A stretch of DNA of 41,335 bases from Eubacterium sp. (GTDB taxonomy: Bacteria > Bacillota > Clostridia > Lachnospirales > Lachnospiraceae). The notes under the pieces are model-generated. The model made no database searches. It had not been told where the DNA came from and worked only from the letters and a program-made list of their open reading frames with translations. The stretch covers positions 1 to 41,335 of the forward strand of contig JAILQM010000044.1 in NCBI GenBank assembly GCA_024698965.1, in the 5' to 3' direction. Below are positions 1-8,489 of this stretch, in pieces. Every line of letters begins with the position of its first letter. Positions within the stretch are counted from its first letter, which is position 1. The position numbers and the translations under genes were made by a program.

Positions 1-537
1 CAAAACTGCCTTACGGATTTAGATGTTTCCTGTGACCTTATATTCTCTACGGAATATAATTCAAACGGATACAAAAAAATAAAGCTTTTGGACGACAGAC
101 TTGTCTGCGTTGTATCCAAAAAGCTTATAAAGAAAATTTACGGAAAATATTCAAAGGAAAAATTGGAAGAATTAAAAACAGCAAACCCTCTTGATGCGTT
201 AAGAGAGCTTCCTTTTGTTGCCCTCTCATCTTCGGCAACAAATCTTTTATATGCCGACAACTCAATAAGCCATATGTTTTCCGAAAAGAAAATACAGATT
301 ATAACCAGGACAAACTCCATAGGCTATGTCAATTCGCTTTGCAGAAGCGGGCAGCAGGCCTGCATAGTAAATGAGCACCACTTTAAACACTCCGGAGAAT
401 ATGATTCCGACATACTTATTTTGCCAATAAAAGAACTCCCTAAGATAGTAATGTATCTTTACTATCTGAGAGAGTCCTCATTAAATCCTTATGTTAAAAA
501 GTTCATTGAAACAGCTAAAAACTATTTCAAAACATAA
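1..537 (+). CDS. LysR-type transcriptional regulator, C-terminal part (cut by window edge)
   Basis: The reading frame is open from the first base, so the gene starts upstream of the window; an internal TTG at 88 is not a start. About 178 residues are visible. They match the second half of a LysR substrate-binding domain: a segment beginning DLIFSTEY, the strand LVCVVSKK, the block LPFVALSS, then GQQACIVNEHHF and the closing ILPIKELPKIVMYLYYLRES. Such domains bind a small effector and control DNA binding by an N-terminal helix-turn-helix, which is not in view. The gene ends 12 bases from the end of convergent rpmF, with no clear terminator between them. The effector and targets cannot be read from this fragment. 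Confidence 0.8.
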   Translation, partial: QNCLTDLDVSCDLIFSTEYNSNGYKKIKLLDDRLVCVVSKKLIKKIYGKYSKEKLEELKTANPLDALRELPFVALSSSATNLLYADNSISHMFSEKKIQIITRTNSIGYVNSLCRSGQQACIVNEHHFKHSGEYDSDILILPIKELPKIVMYLYYLRESSLNPYVKKFIETAKNYFKT

Positions 538-549
538 GCTCACCCGAAA

Positions 550-732
550 TTAAGCTTCCTGGGAGATGATTTCTTTCTTATTGTAAGATCCGCAGTTCTT
601 GCATACACGGTGTGGAACCATAAGTTCGCCGCACTTACTGCACTTTACAAGTGTTGGAGCTGACATTTTCCAGTTAGCTCTTCTCTTATCTCTTCTACCT
701 TTTGAAGATTTATTCTTTGGACAAATTGACAT
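550..732 (-). CDS. rpmF: 50S ribosomal protein L32
   Basis: 60 residues, normal length for bacterial L32. The N-terminus MSICPKNKSSKGRRDKRR is the basic arm of the family, and Cys31-x2-Cys34 with Cys44-x2-Cys47 forms the zinc-binding knuckle of the zinc-containing form. L32 is part of the large ribosomal subunit near the peptidyl transferase region. A strong AAGGAGG site lies 6-7 bases before the ATG, and a near-consensus promoter lies about 75-100 bases upstream, so the gene is probably transcribed on its own as well as by read-through from dnaB. The usual partner yceD (DUF177) is absent here. Confidence 0.97.
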   Translation of the reverse strand: MSICPKNKSSKGRRDKRRANWKMSAPTLVKCSKCGELMVPHRVCKNCGSYNKKEIISQEA

Positions 733-805
733 ATCATTACACCTCCTTGCGAATTGGAATAATCTATGTTTGAAAAATTAATTTCTCTTTTCTCACACTC
801 GTATT

Positions 806-834
806 ATTATACAGACCACATCATTTGTTGTCAA
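806..834 (-). promoter_or_regulatory. Consensus sigma-A promoter for rpmF
   Basis: On the minus strand TTGACA (829-834) and TATAAT (806-811) are separated by exactly 17 bases, a perfect match to the housekeeping consensus. It lies between the dnaB stop and rpmF and leaves a leader of roughly 65-70 bases. The perfect match fits strong, constitutive expression of a ribosomal protein. Confidence 0.85.
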
Positions 835-855
835 CACTTTTTAGAGATTTTTTAA

Positions 856-2199
856 TCAATCTCCGGTGTCCTTTCTGCTGATGTTTCTGAACTGAGTATA
901 CTGTGGCAGCCATGTTAAATTAACCGTTCCGGTAGGGCCGTTACGCTGTTTGGCTATGATTACTTCTGCCACGTTTTTATTCTCTGTATCTTTATTGTAA
1001 TAATCCTCTCTGTAAAGGAACATTACCACATCGGCATCCTGCTCTATGGCTCCCGACTCTCTAAGGTCGGAAAGCATCGGTCTTTTATCGTCTCTCTTTT
1101 CCACTGCTCTCGAGAGCTGTGAAAGAGCGACAACCGGTACATTAAGCTCTCTTGCGAGTGCTTTTAGGGCTCTTGAAATATCGGAAATCTCCTGCTGCCT
1201 CGAATCCGTCTTGCCGTTTCCGCTCATAAGCTGGAGATAATCTATAAGTATGACCTTAAGGTCATGATCGAGCTTATACTTTCTGCATTTTGACCTAAGC
1301 TCCGATATTGAAATAGACGGTGTATCATCAATAATAAGCTTTGAATTTCCTATAACTCCCGCACCTTCAACAAGGCTTTCCCACTCATTGTCATTGAGCT
1401 GACCGCTTCTTATACTCTGAGAATCCACATGAGACTCCATCGCTATAAGTCTGTTTGCAAGCTGTACCTTTGACATCTCAAGAGAAAATATCGCAACGGT
1501 TTCATTAAGTCTTGTTGCAATATGCTGGGCAACATTTAATGCAAACGCCGTTTTGCCCATCGAAGGTCTTGCTGCTATAAGCACAAGGTCGGAAGGCTGA
1601 AGTCCGGATGTCTTATAATCAAGATCTGTAAATCCTGTCGATATTCCCGTAACAGATCCTTTGGTTCTTGACGCAATCTCGATTTTTTCAAGCGCTTCTA
1701 TTACGACATCTCTTATAGGAACATAGTCGCTGTCTCCTCCGGTCTGAAGGACTTTAAACATATTTTTCTCGGCGTCCTCCATTATGACCTCTAAGGTCTC
1801 CTGACCACTATAGCAGTCATTTGCAATTGCCTCGGTTGTCCTTATAAGCTTTCTTAAAACAGACTTTTCCTGAACTATCTTAGCATAATGCCTGATATTG
1901 GCCGACGTCGGCACAGCAGTGACAAGGTCTCCCAAAAAAGTCAAACTGTAGACCTCTTCCGGAGCGTTTTTAACCTTGAGTCGTTCCTGGAGAGTAACGG
2001 GATCTACAGGTTTTCCTTCGTTGTAAAGCTCAACCATTGCCGAAAACAACAGACCGTACTGCTTATGATAAAAATCATCTTCGGTTATATATTCGCAGGC
2101 AATAACAATGGCATCCTGATCCATAACCATAGATCCGATTACACACTGCTCCGCCTCAAGAGAATTTGGAATAACTCTCTTAATTACACCATCTGCCAT
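856..2199 (-). CDS. dnaB: Replicative DNA helicase DnaB
   Basis: 447 residues, typical for Firmicute DnaB. The N-terminal helical domain (about 10-110) is followed by a linker and the RecA-like motor domain from about 180. Walker A is ARPSMGKT at 210-217, Walker B is VILIDYLQL with Asp at 320, and the C-terminal motor motifs include LSQLSRAVEKR and ESGAIEQDADVV. The protein forms the hexamer that unwinds DNA ahead of the replication fork and is loaded with DnaC/DnaI-type helpers. It is the last gene of gdpP-rplI-dnaB and starts 5 bases after the rplI stop. The ATG has a GGAG-type site. No intein or insertion is visible. Confidence 0.97.
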   Translation of the reverse strand: MADGVIKRVIPNSLEAEQCVIGSMVMDQDAIVIACEYITEDDFYHKQYGLLFSAMVELYNEGKPVDPVTLQERLKVKNAPEEVYSLTFLGDLVTAVPTSANIRHYAKIVQEKSVLRKLIRTTEAIANDCYSGQETLEVIMEDAEKNMFKVLQTGGDSDYVPIRDVVIEALEKIEIASRTKGSVTGISTGFTDLDYKTSGLQPSDLVLIAARPSMGKTAFALNVAQHIATRLNETVAIFSLEMSKVQLANRLIAMESHVDSQSIRSGQLNDNEWESLVEGAGVIGNSKLIIDDTPSISISELRSKCRKYKLDHDLKVILIDYLQLMSGNGKTDSRQQEISDISRALKALARELNVPVVALSQLSRAVEKRDDKRPMLSDLRESGAIEQDADVVMFLYREDYYNKDTENKNVAEVIIAKQRNGPTGTVNLTWLPQYTQFRNISRKDTGD

Positions 2200-2203
2200 A
2201 TTA

Positions 2204-2647
2204 TTACTGCTCCGTAACTTTTACCCTTATCTTTGTCTGAACCTGAGGATGAAGCTTTACGGTCACTTCGTGAGTACCGAGTGACTTAATCGCCTCATCG
2301 AGATGAAGCTGCTTTTTGTCAATGTCTTTTCCGAGCTGAGCTTTGACAGCCTCTGAAATTTCTTTTGACGAAACCGAGCCGAATACTCTTCCGTCGGATC
2401 CGGCTTTAAGATGAAGCTCTACAATCTTATCTGAGATTTCTCCCGCAAGAGCTTCTGCAGCAGCCTTCTTTTCGGCTGCCACCTTATCTTCGTGCTTCTT
2501 CTGAAGCTTTAAATCATTTAAGTTCTTATCGGTTGCCTCAAGAGCCTGTTTTTTTGTAATAAGGTTTCTCGCATATCCGTCAGAAACGTTTATAATTTCT
2601 CCCTTTTTACCTTTGGTCTTTACATCTTCAAGCAAAATTACTTTCAT
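2204..2647 (-). CDS. rplI: 50S ribosomal protein L9
   Basis: 147 residues, the usual length. The N-terminal domain (1-40) carries the family signature region [19 protein letters not shown] long charged connecting helix rich in Lys, Glu and Ala follows (about 41-75), then the C-terminal domain with [16 protein letters not shown]9 binds 23S rRNA near the base of the L1 stalk. Its ATG overlaps the gdpP stop codon in an ATGA arrangement, which indicates translational coupling, and dnaB follows closely. Confidence 0.97.
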   Translation of the reverse strand: MKVILLEDVKTKGKKGEIINVSDGYARNLITKKQALEATDKNLNDLKLQKKHEDKVAAEKKAAAEALAGEISDKIVELHLKAGSDGRVFGSVSSKEISEAVKAQLGKDIDKKQLHLDEAIKSLGTHEVTVKLHPQVQTKIRVKVTEQ

Positions 2648-4659
2648 AAAACAATGTCTCCTTTTTCTATCATGTCATCAAGGGTGTTTTTGATAAAGTC
2701 TTCGGCCTCATCAATGCTGTAACCCTTAAGCTGAGCTCCGGCCACGTTGAGATGACCGCCTCCGCCCATTTTCTCCATTATTGTCTGAACATCTATTTCA
2801 TCAATCGAACGCGAACTTACATAGATCATATTCTGATATTCCGTAAGTACAAACGATGCCTTGATTCCTATAATATTAAGCAGTTCATTTGCCGCCTGTG
2901 CGCCGACTACCGTAGGGCTTTCGACTCCTTCTGACGGGCATACGGAAATCGCAAATACGCCATGGAAGGCTTCAGCTCTTCTTACCGCTTCCGCTCTTGC
3001 TCTGTAAGCCGCCATATCATTTTGGAGCATCTTTCTTACCCTCTCCACATTGGCCCCGGCTCTTCTAAGATATGCCGCCGCCTCAAATGTGCGAACTCCG
3101 GTCTTTGTCGTAAAGTTGTTTGTATCTATAATAATTCCGGCATAAAGGCAGTCCGCCTCAGCCTCCGAAAGTCTTATATCCTCCGAAAAATACTGCAATA
3201 CCTCTGTTACCATTTCGCATGCCGACGAAGCATAAGGCTCGATGTACGAAAGAAGGGCATTTTCAATGCGTTCTTTACCCTGCACATGGTGGTCAAATAC
3301 AACAATGCTTTCGGCTATCTCCAAAAGCTCAGGGCATTCGGTGTAGCTCGGTCTGTTACAGTCCACAACCATAACAACAGTATTTTTATTGTAAAGTTCA
3401 ACGGCCCTATCCGGATTTACGAACATATCCTCAGCCCATCCGTCTTCAGGCGTAAACATTGCCTTCATAGGTCTTATAGAGCTTGTTATCTCATCAAGAA
3501 CGATATGCGCCTCTTTTTCCATTAAAGACGCCGCTCTGTAAATACCGATCGCAGATCCGAAAGAATCCACATCTCCTATATGATGACCCATGATAAGAAC
3601 TCTTTCGGCAGACTCCATTATCTCCTGAAGGGCCTGAGCCTTAATTCTGGCCTTTACTCTTGTGACCTTTTCAACCTGTCTGGTCTTGTTGCCGTAGTAG
3701 CTGATCTCATCGCCTTCTTTAAGTACGGCCTGATCTCCGCCTCTGCCGAGAGCAATATCTATCGCAGCCTTGGCCGAATTATAATTTGCCGTATAGTCCT
3801 CTCCCTTTGCTCCTATACCGATACTCAAAGTAACCGCCATACCGTTTCCGACCTTTACTTCCTTTGTATCTTCAAGGATTGAGAACTTATTCTCCTTAAA
3901 CTCGTCAAGATGATGCTGCTTAAATACGGCAAGATATTTATCCTGATCGTATTTTTTGATAATTACATCTTTATTTTCAAAATACTGGCTTATTCTCTTA
4001 TCTATGAGCGCTGCAAGAAGCGAAGCTTTAATCTCCTCTACATTCTCAAGCACATCATCATAGTTGTCGATGTAGATAAGGCCGACAGCCATCTTCTCTT
4101 CTTCATATTTTTTAATAAGGGTATAACGCTTTGTCTCGTCTATAATATACATGACAAAAATAAACAATTCGTCATCTCCCGGTGCCGCATCTATGAGTTC
4201 ACCCGAATAGGCCTCCAAAGGCATTCTTCTTATAAACGCCCTAAAATATCTGCCGTCTCTTTCAAGGGTAACAATATCTGTTTCTTCTATTTGAAGAAGG
4301 ATTTCTCTCGAAAGGCTCGGGAAAACGCCCGCAATCGCCTTATGATAATCCTCTGCTTTTTCGAATTCGGACATGAACTTTTTATTCATCCAAAGAATCT
4401 TGCTGTCATATGCCATAATTACATAAGGAATATCAAGATTATCGATAAGAGCAATCTGATCTTTATCGAAATACCTGCTCATATTGAGGAATTCTCTCAA
4501 AAGTCCCTGTTTACTCCTCGAGTAAAATACGCATACGCTGAGAAGATAAATGCATACGAAAAGAGTGACAACAATACCCGACTGAATGTCCCATAAATAT
4601 ACTGCGATATTAAGCACGACGAATAAGACCCCCAGATAAATAGGGCCCTTAAGAGTCAT
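2644..4659 (-). CDS. gdpP: Cyclic-di-AMP phosphodiesterase GdpP (DHH-DHHA1 family)
   Basis: Degrades the second messenger c-di-AMP at the membrane. Counting from the ATG at 4659 (671 residues): two membrane segments within about 6-46, a PAS-like domain (about 68-180), a degenerate GGDEF domain (about 190-330; its signature site reads DQDKY), then the DHH phosphoesterase with HHIGDVD near 359, VVDC near 432 and DHH at 456-458, and the DHHA1 motif GGGGH at 632-636. An upstream in-frame ATG at 4695 would add 12 residues but has no ribosome binding site and sits right where transcription should start. The ATG at 4659 has AAAGGAAG (4667-4674) seven bases upstream, so I prefer it. The stop overlaps the rplI start. 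Confidence 0.93.
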   Translation of the reverse strand: MTLKGPIYLGVLFVVLNIAVYLWDIQSGIVVTLFVCIYLLSVCVFYSRSKQGLLREFLNMSRYFDKDQIALIDNLDIPYVIMAYDSKILWMNKKFMSEFEKAEDYHKAIAGVFPSLSREILLQIEETDIVTLERDGRYFRAFIRRMPLEAYSGELIDAAPGDDELFIFVMYIIDETKRYTLIKKYEEEKMAVGLIYIDNYDDVLENVEEIKASLLAALIDKRISQYFENKDVIIKKYDQDKYLAVFKQHHLDEFKENKFSILEDTKEVKVGNGMAVTLSIGIGAKGEDYTANYNSAKAAIDIALGRGGDQAVLKEGDEISYYGNKTRQVEKVTRVKARIKAQALQEIMESAERVLIMGHHIGDVDSFGSAIGIYRAASLMEKEAHIVLDEITSSIRPMKAMFTPEDGWAEDMFVNPDRAVELYNKNTVVMVVDCNRPSYTECPELLEIAESIVVFDHHVQGKERIENALLSYIEPYASSACEMVTEVLQYFSEDIRLSEAEADCLYAGIIIDTNNFTTKTGVRTFEAAAYLRRAGANVERVRKMLQNDMAAYRARAEAVRRAEAFHGVFAISVCPSEGVESPTVVGAQAANELLNIIGIKASFVLTEYQNMIYVSSRSIDEIDVQTIMEKMGGGGHLNVAGAQLKGYSIDEAEDFIKNTLDDMIEKGDIVL

Positions 4660-4702
4660 TAATAATCTTCCTTTAAAATCTATCTTCCCATTCATGTTTA
4701 AA

Positions 4703-4711
4703 ATTATACCA
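4703..4711 (-). promoter_or_regulatory. Extended -10 promoter for gdpP-rplI-dnaB
   Basis: The minus strand reads TGGTATAAT, an extended -10 (TGn followed by a perfect TATAAT). No good -35 is present 16-18 bases upstream; that position falls inside the terminator hairpin of the preceding gene. The predicted start of transcription is at or just before the ATG at 4695, which argues that translation starts at 4659 instead. Confidence 0.6.
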
Positions 4712-4751
4712 CAAAGAAAAGAGGAAAGCGAGAACTTGTCCCTCTTTCCTC
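4709..4751 (-). terminator. Rho-independent terminator after the AEC carrier gene
   Basis: On the minus strand GAGGAAAG (4744-4751) pairs with CTTTCCTC (4721-4728) around a partly paired 15-base loop, and a T-rich stretch (TTTTCTTTG) follows. It lies 15 bases beyond the stop of the gene ending at 4766. It separates the catabolic operon from gdpP. Confidence 0.65.
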
Positions 4752-4765
4752 AAACTATACATCTT

Positions 4766-5674
4766 TTAAAAAAGTACGCTCAGCAAAAACGTAATCGTCA
4801 CAAAGCACACAACCGTTGTGACCATGATACCTTCCGAGAGAATTTCCGTATTTTCTCCGATTTTTTCAGCCTGTATAAGCGGCAGATTTGCCACCGGCAT
4901 AGCGGCCAAAAGGCAAAATGCCTGAATCATTTCGGTCTTAAATCCTATATGTTTCATTACAAGGACAAGTGCCACCGGAAGGAGAATCATTCTTATAACT
5001 ATATATATCCATATTTCGGGTTTTTTTAGGCCGTCTTTTATCGAAGACCTTGCCAAAGACACACCCAAAAGTGACATCGTAATAAATATTGTCGCATTTC
5101 CGAGATATATTACGCTGTTTGAAATAACGCTCGGAAGAGTGATGTCAAACCAGAATATTACAAGCGTAAGTATCGCCATCACGGTTCCCGGATTAAACAT
5201 TCTTTTAATGCTTATCTTTTCATTTCCGAGAGTCATAACTCCGTGAGTGTAGAACAAAAGACAATAAAGCACATTACACACTATGACGTATAGCATCGCA
5301 CTGCTCGGCAGTACGGCTTTTGCCACCGGTATTCCTATAAATCCTATGTTCGTATATACTGTCATAAGATTATAGAATTTGTATTCTTCTTTGGCTATAG
5401 GAAGTATTCTCGGAATAATAAGTCCCATAATACAAAGCCCTAAATAAAGCGCCCCTCCGACAATAATCGCATAGATCATGTCTTTATGTGTAGCTGTCAT
5501 ATCTCCCGACAATACGCACGACATTATCAAAGCCGGGTTCACAACATCCATGGCAATTATCGAAAGCTTCTTCGACGTATGGTCATCAATTACATCCCTT
5601 TTGTATAAATACACCCCAACCAATACAAGAATCGCTATTACAGCCATCTGCTGTAAAATTACCAATGTGCTCAT
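4766..5674 (-). CDS. AEC (auxin efflux carrier) family transporter
   Basis: 302 residues and strongly hydrophobic, with about ten predicted membrane helices in two halves split by a polar stretch near KEEYKFYNLMTVYTNIGFIG. That motif (N-x-G-F-x-G) and the C-terminal AAMPVANLPLIQAEKIGEN are typical of AEC/MdcF-type carriers, which move malonate, malate or other organic acids or amino-acid derivatives. It is the last gene of the minus-strand catabolic operon, 19 bases after the dehydrogenase gene, and is followed by a terminator. In this setting it may export an oxo- or hydroxy-acid end product or import a substrate; the direction cannot be told from sequence. The start has a GAGGT site. Confidence 0.85.
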   Translation of the reverse strand: MSTLVILQQMAVIAILVLVGVYLYKRDVIDDHTSKKLSIIAMDVVNPALIMSCVLSGDMTATHKDMIYAIIVGGALYLGLCIMGLIIPRILPIAKEEYKFYNLMTVYTNIGFIGIPVAKAVLPSSAMLYVIVCNVLYCLLFYTHGVMTLGNEKISIKRMFNPGTVMAILTLVIFWFDITLPSVISNSVIYLGNATIFITMSLLGVSLARSSIKDGLKKPEIWIYIVIRMILLPVALVLVMKHIGFKTEMIQAFCLLAAMPVANLPLIQAEKIGENTEILSEGIMVTTVVCFVTITFLLSVLF

Positions 5675-5693
5675 TTTTTTACCTCGTCAATCT

Positions 5694-6686
5694 TTAGTAG
5701 CAAACATCCTCATTTACAAGGTTTGTCGGACGAGAGCTCATTTTCTCAGACAGACGCTGTGCCAAATGTTCCAAGGCTCTGTATCTTCCTTCATAGAAGG
5801 CATCTTCTGACATAAACGCAGCGTGGGGTGTGAGAATACAGTTGTCAAGTCCGAACAGTTCGCTTTTTTCATCCATTTCATCTTCTATCACATCAACTGC
5901 AGCAGCCTTAATCTCACCGGTTTTAAGTGCGTTTACAAGTGCGGCCTCATCCACAACCGAGCCTCTGGCTGTATTGATAAAAAATGCCGTCTTCTTCATC
6001 TTTTTAAACTCATTTTCGCCCATCATATGATATGTAACATTCTCTATTAAAGGACAATGCATAGAAACAAAGTCTGATTTCTCCAGAAGTTCATCTAAAG
6101 TCTCAGCTTTTTCACAGCCGTACTCTTCCAAAAACTCTCTCGATTTTGTCGGTGCGTAAACCAAAATCGACAACCCCAGAGCTTTTAGCGGCGCTACCAT
6201 TCTTTTCGGAATTTCCCCAAAGAAAACCATTCCGAATACTTTGTCTTTTAATCGGTATGTTTTATATCCAAGAAGCGGATCCCACTTGCCGGCCTGAACG
6301 GTTCTGTCAAAATAAGTAATCTTTCTTGCCAGATCGATTGCAAAGCCTACTGCATGAAGAGATACCTCGTCCGCACAAAATCCCGGAATGTTTGTCACAC
6401 ATATTCCATGCTCTGTTGCGGCTTCAATATCCACGTTATTATAGCCTATACTTTGCAAAGATACAATCTTTAATGTGGGAGCCATATCCATAACTTCCTT
6501 TGTGACCTTATCATATTCGACAACAAGTCCTTCCGCTCCGCTGTCTCTTACATATTCTCCGAATGTTTTTTTATAATCTTTATCCTTTATTTCAATAAGT
6601 TCGAGGTCGTCCACTCCCCATTTTTCCAACAATTCATTTTCATAATCGAGATTATCATCAATATTAAAATACAAAACCTTTGCCAT
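5694..6686 (-). CDS. D-2-hydroxyacid dehydrogenase family protein with altered nucleotide-binding loop
   Basis: 330 residues, the usual size for the family that interconverts 2-oxo acids and D-2-hydroxy acids with NAD(P)H. The catalytic set is complete: Arg241 in NTARGSVVDE, Glu270 in DVIEDE, and His288 in LTPHAAF. The Rossmann fingerprint, normally GxGxxG, reads F155-x-G157-x-x-P160 in the segment FGMVFFGEIPK, so two of the three glycines are replaced. The acidic residue that usually follows strand 2 and holds the NAD ribose is Ala178 (VYAPTKS). It may use NADP, bind cofactor weakly, or act differently from its relatives. It lies between the kinase-like gene and the carrier in one operon. 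Glyoxylate or another short oxo acid is a plausible but unproven substrate. Confidence 0.85.
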   Translation of the reverse strand: MAKVLYFNIDDNLDYENELLEKWGVDDLELIEIKDKDYKKTFGEYVRDSGAEGLVVEYDKVTKEVMDMAPTLKIVSLQSIGYNNVDIEAATEHGICVTNIPGFCADEVSLHAVGFAIDLARKITYFDRTVQAGKWDPLLGYKTYRLKDKVFGMVFFGEIPKRMVAPLKALGLSILVYAPTKSREFLEEYGCEKAETLDELLEKSDFVSMHCPLIENVTYHMMGENEFKKMKKTAFFINTARGSVVDEAALVNALKTGEIKAAAVDVIEDEMDEKSELFGLDNCILTPHAAFMSEDAFYEGRYRALEHLAQRLSEKMSSRPTNLVNEDVCY

Positions 6687-6703
6687 AATCTTTCCTCCGT
6701 AAA

Positions 6704-7309
6704 CTATTCCTCAAGATTGAATCTGACCTTCATAAGTTTAGCCAGCGCTTCTGCCGTTCCGTTAATTCCGAAGACCTCGCTGTTAATAAGCAGGTCAAGA
6801 TTTGAAGGATCTCCCGGAGCGTAACCGGCATAATACATATGATAAGCTTTCCTTGCCTTATCTACTTTTTTAATGGTTTTTTTTGCGGTTTCCCTGTCCA
6901 GCCTCAAAATATCAACGCAGTTTCTGAGTCTGGCCTCATAAGGCGCATATACATGAACCTTAAACGCATTTTTATCATTTCCGAAAACATAATCCGCACA
7001 TCTTCCCACAATAATACATGAACCTTTATCCGCAAAGTCACGTATTATTTTTACCTGTTCGTTGAAAATCATATCCTGCTGTTCGGTAGCATCATTTCCC
7101 AGCGGCAAAGTCATATTAAAAAACTTGTTTTTAATGCTTTCTTCGTTTTCCTTTATTGTCGAAACCGGAACCCCGAGATTTTGAGCCGTCTGCTCTACAA
7201 TATCTCTGTCATAGAATCTTATATTCAAAAGCTCCGCAAGTTTCATGGCAATCGGTCTGCCCATACTGCCGAATTCTCTCGAAATAGTTATAACAAATTT
7301 ATTATCCAT
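6704..7309 (-). CDS. Cytidylate kinase-like family protein
   Basis: 201 residues resembling the Cytidylate_kin2 family. The N-terminal block VITISREFGSMGRPIAMKLAE has the family's modified P-loop, in which the usual GKS/T lysine is missing. It continues with FYDRDIVEQTA, IIVGRCADYVF, YAPYEARLRNCVDIL and a lysine-rich helix (KKTIKKVDKARKAYHMYYAG). Members are common in Clostridia and their substrate is not known; true CMP kinase (cmk) is a different gene. It is co-transcribed with transport and dehydrogenase genes (spacing 16 and 17 bases), so it probably acts in or regulates the same pathway. The ATG has a clear AAGGAGG site. Confidence 0.8.
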   Translation of the reverse strand: MDNKFVITISREFGSMGRPIAMKLAELLNIRFYDRDIVEQTAQNLGVPVSTIKENEESIKNKFFNMTLPLGNDATEQQDMIFNEQVKIIRDFADKGSCIIVGRCADYVFGNDKNAFKVHVYAPYEARLRNCVDILRLDRETAKKTIKKVDKARKAYHMYYAGYAPGDPSNLDLLINSEVFGINGTAEALAKLMKVRFNLEE

Positions 7310-7325
7310 ATTCTTCCTCCTTGAT

Positions 7326-8486
7326 TTAAAGGCTTTCCTCTAAAATCTTATATACAAGCTCATCTTTAACTTCAATCGGGTTCATCCATAAAAGCCTGTA
7401 ACCTAAGGTTCCTTCAACAATTTCATCAAACATATCTTCAGTTACCCCAAGACTGGAAAGCTTATCCGGAATTCCTATTTCTGCGTTCATTTTTGCGATC
7501 AGAACCGCTGCCTCTTCAGCTGCCTCTTTAGTCGTCATATTATCTGTGTCGGCTCCAAGGATTTTAGCTATATCGGCAAATTTTTCCGTATTACCCATGC
7601 AGTTATATTTCATGACTTTAGGAAGAAGAATGGCATTTGTTATGCCGTGGGGAGTATGCGCAATACCTCCCGTTGCCTGAGATATACCGTGAACCGCACC
7701 AAGTCCTCCGTTTGCAAAAGCTACCGCAGCCATTGTACTTGCAATTGCCATATGCATTCTGCTGTCAATATTGTTTGGATCATTAATAACAATCGGAAGA
7801 TGCTCGGCTATAAGTTCTATTGCTCTTCTTGAATACATCGCACTCATAATACTTGCATTTTTCGAGGTATAAGACTCAATCGCATGTGTCATTGCGTCCA
7901 TTCCGGTTCCTGCCGTTACAGACTTTGGCATATCAAGCTGAATTAACGGATCCAAAATTGCAAGCTTCGGATATAAGTTTGGATGAGTACATGAGAGCTT
8001 AATATTTGCCGTAGTATCTTCTATAACGCTTGCACACGAAACCTCTGAGCCGCTTCCTGCCGTTGTCGGTATACATATAAGCGAAACAGACGGATTTTTT
8101 GGGGTTTTATCTCCTCCGAATAAATAATCCTTTATCTTTCCCTCATTGTTTTTAAGCATACATACGGCTTTTGCCGTATCCATCGGGCTTCCGCCTCCTA
8201 CGGCAATCACGAGATCATAATCTTTTTCTCTGACCATATCCGCAAGCTCATCTACAATTTCCATTGGCGGCTCGGGAACAGTATCCGTAAAAATGTCAAA
8301 CTCCGTGTTTTCGTCTTTCATTTTTTCCGTCATACTCTTAAAATACTCTGATTTTGATACCGACCTGCCCGAGATAATAAGGACTTTTTTTGCACCAAAT
8401 GATTTTACCCATTTGCCTATATTCCTGCATTCTCCCGCTCCGGAAACTATTTTTACCGGAGAATTAAATTCAAATTCACTCTTCAT
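7326..8486 (-). CDS. Iron-containing alcohol dehydrogenase
   Basis: 386 residues, family length. The N-terminal Rossmann-like half carries GGGSPMDTAK at 97-106, and TTAGSGSEVS follows at 141-150. The metal site is complete: Asp197, His201 (in GMDAMTHAIESY), His266 (AVHGISQ) and His280 (HTPHG). Such enzymes reduce aldehydes to alcohols, or the reverse, with NAD(P)H; relatives act on 4-hydroxybutyrate, 1,3-propanediol, lactaldehyde and butanol. It starts 4 bases after the second permease gene, so it belongs to the transporter operon. A role in disposing of a semialdehyde made by the plus-strand operon is an inference. Confidence 0.92.
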   Translation of the reverse strand: MKSEFEFNSPVKIVSGAGECRNIGKWVKSFGAKKVLIISGRSVSKSEYFKSMTEKMKDENTEFDIFTDTVPEPPMEIVDELADMVREKDYDLVIAVGGGSPMDTAKAVCMLKNNEGKIKDYLFGGDKTPKNPSVSLICIPTTAGSGSEVSCASVIEDTTANIKLSCTHPNLYPKLAILDPLIQLDMPKSVTAGTGMDAMTHAIESYTSKNASIMSAMYSRRAIELIAEHLPIVINDPNNIDSRMHMAIASTMAAVAFANGGLGAVHGISQATGGIAHTPHGITNAILLPKVMKYNCMGNTEKFADIAKILGADTDNMTTKEAAEEAAVLIAKMNAEIGIPDKLSSLGVTEDMFDEIVEGTLGYRLLWMNPIEVKDELVYKILEESL

Positions 8487-8489
8487 AAT

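Noticed and set aside
2962..4596. Several plus-strand open frames of 100-228 codons opposite gdpP
   Set aside because: gdpP is complete and conserved on the minus strand. The opposite frames lack ribosome binding sites and recognisable domains.
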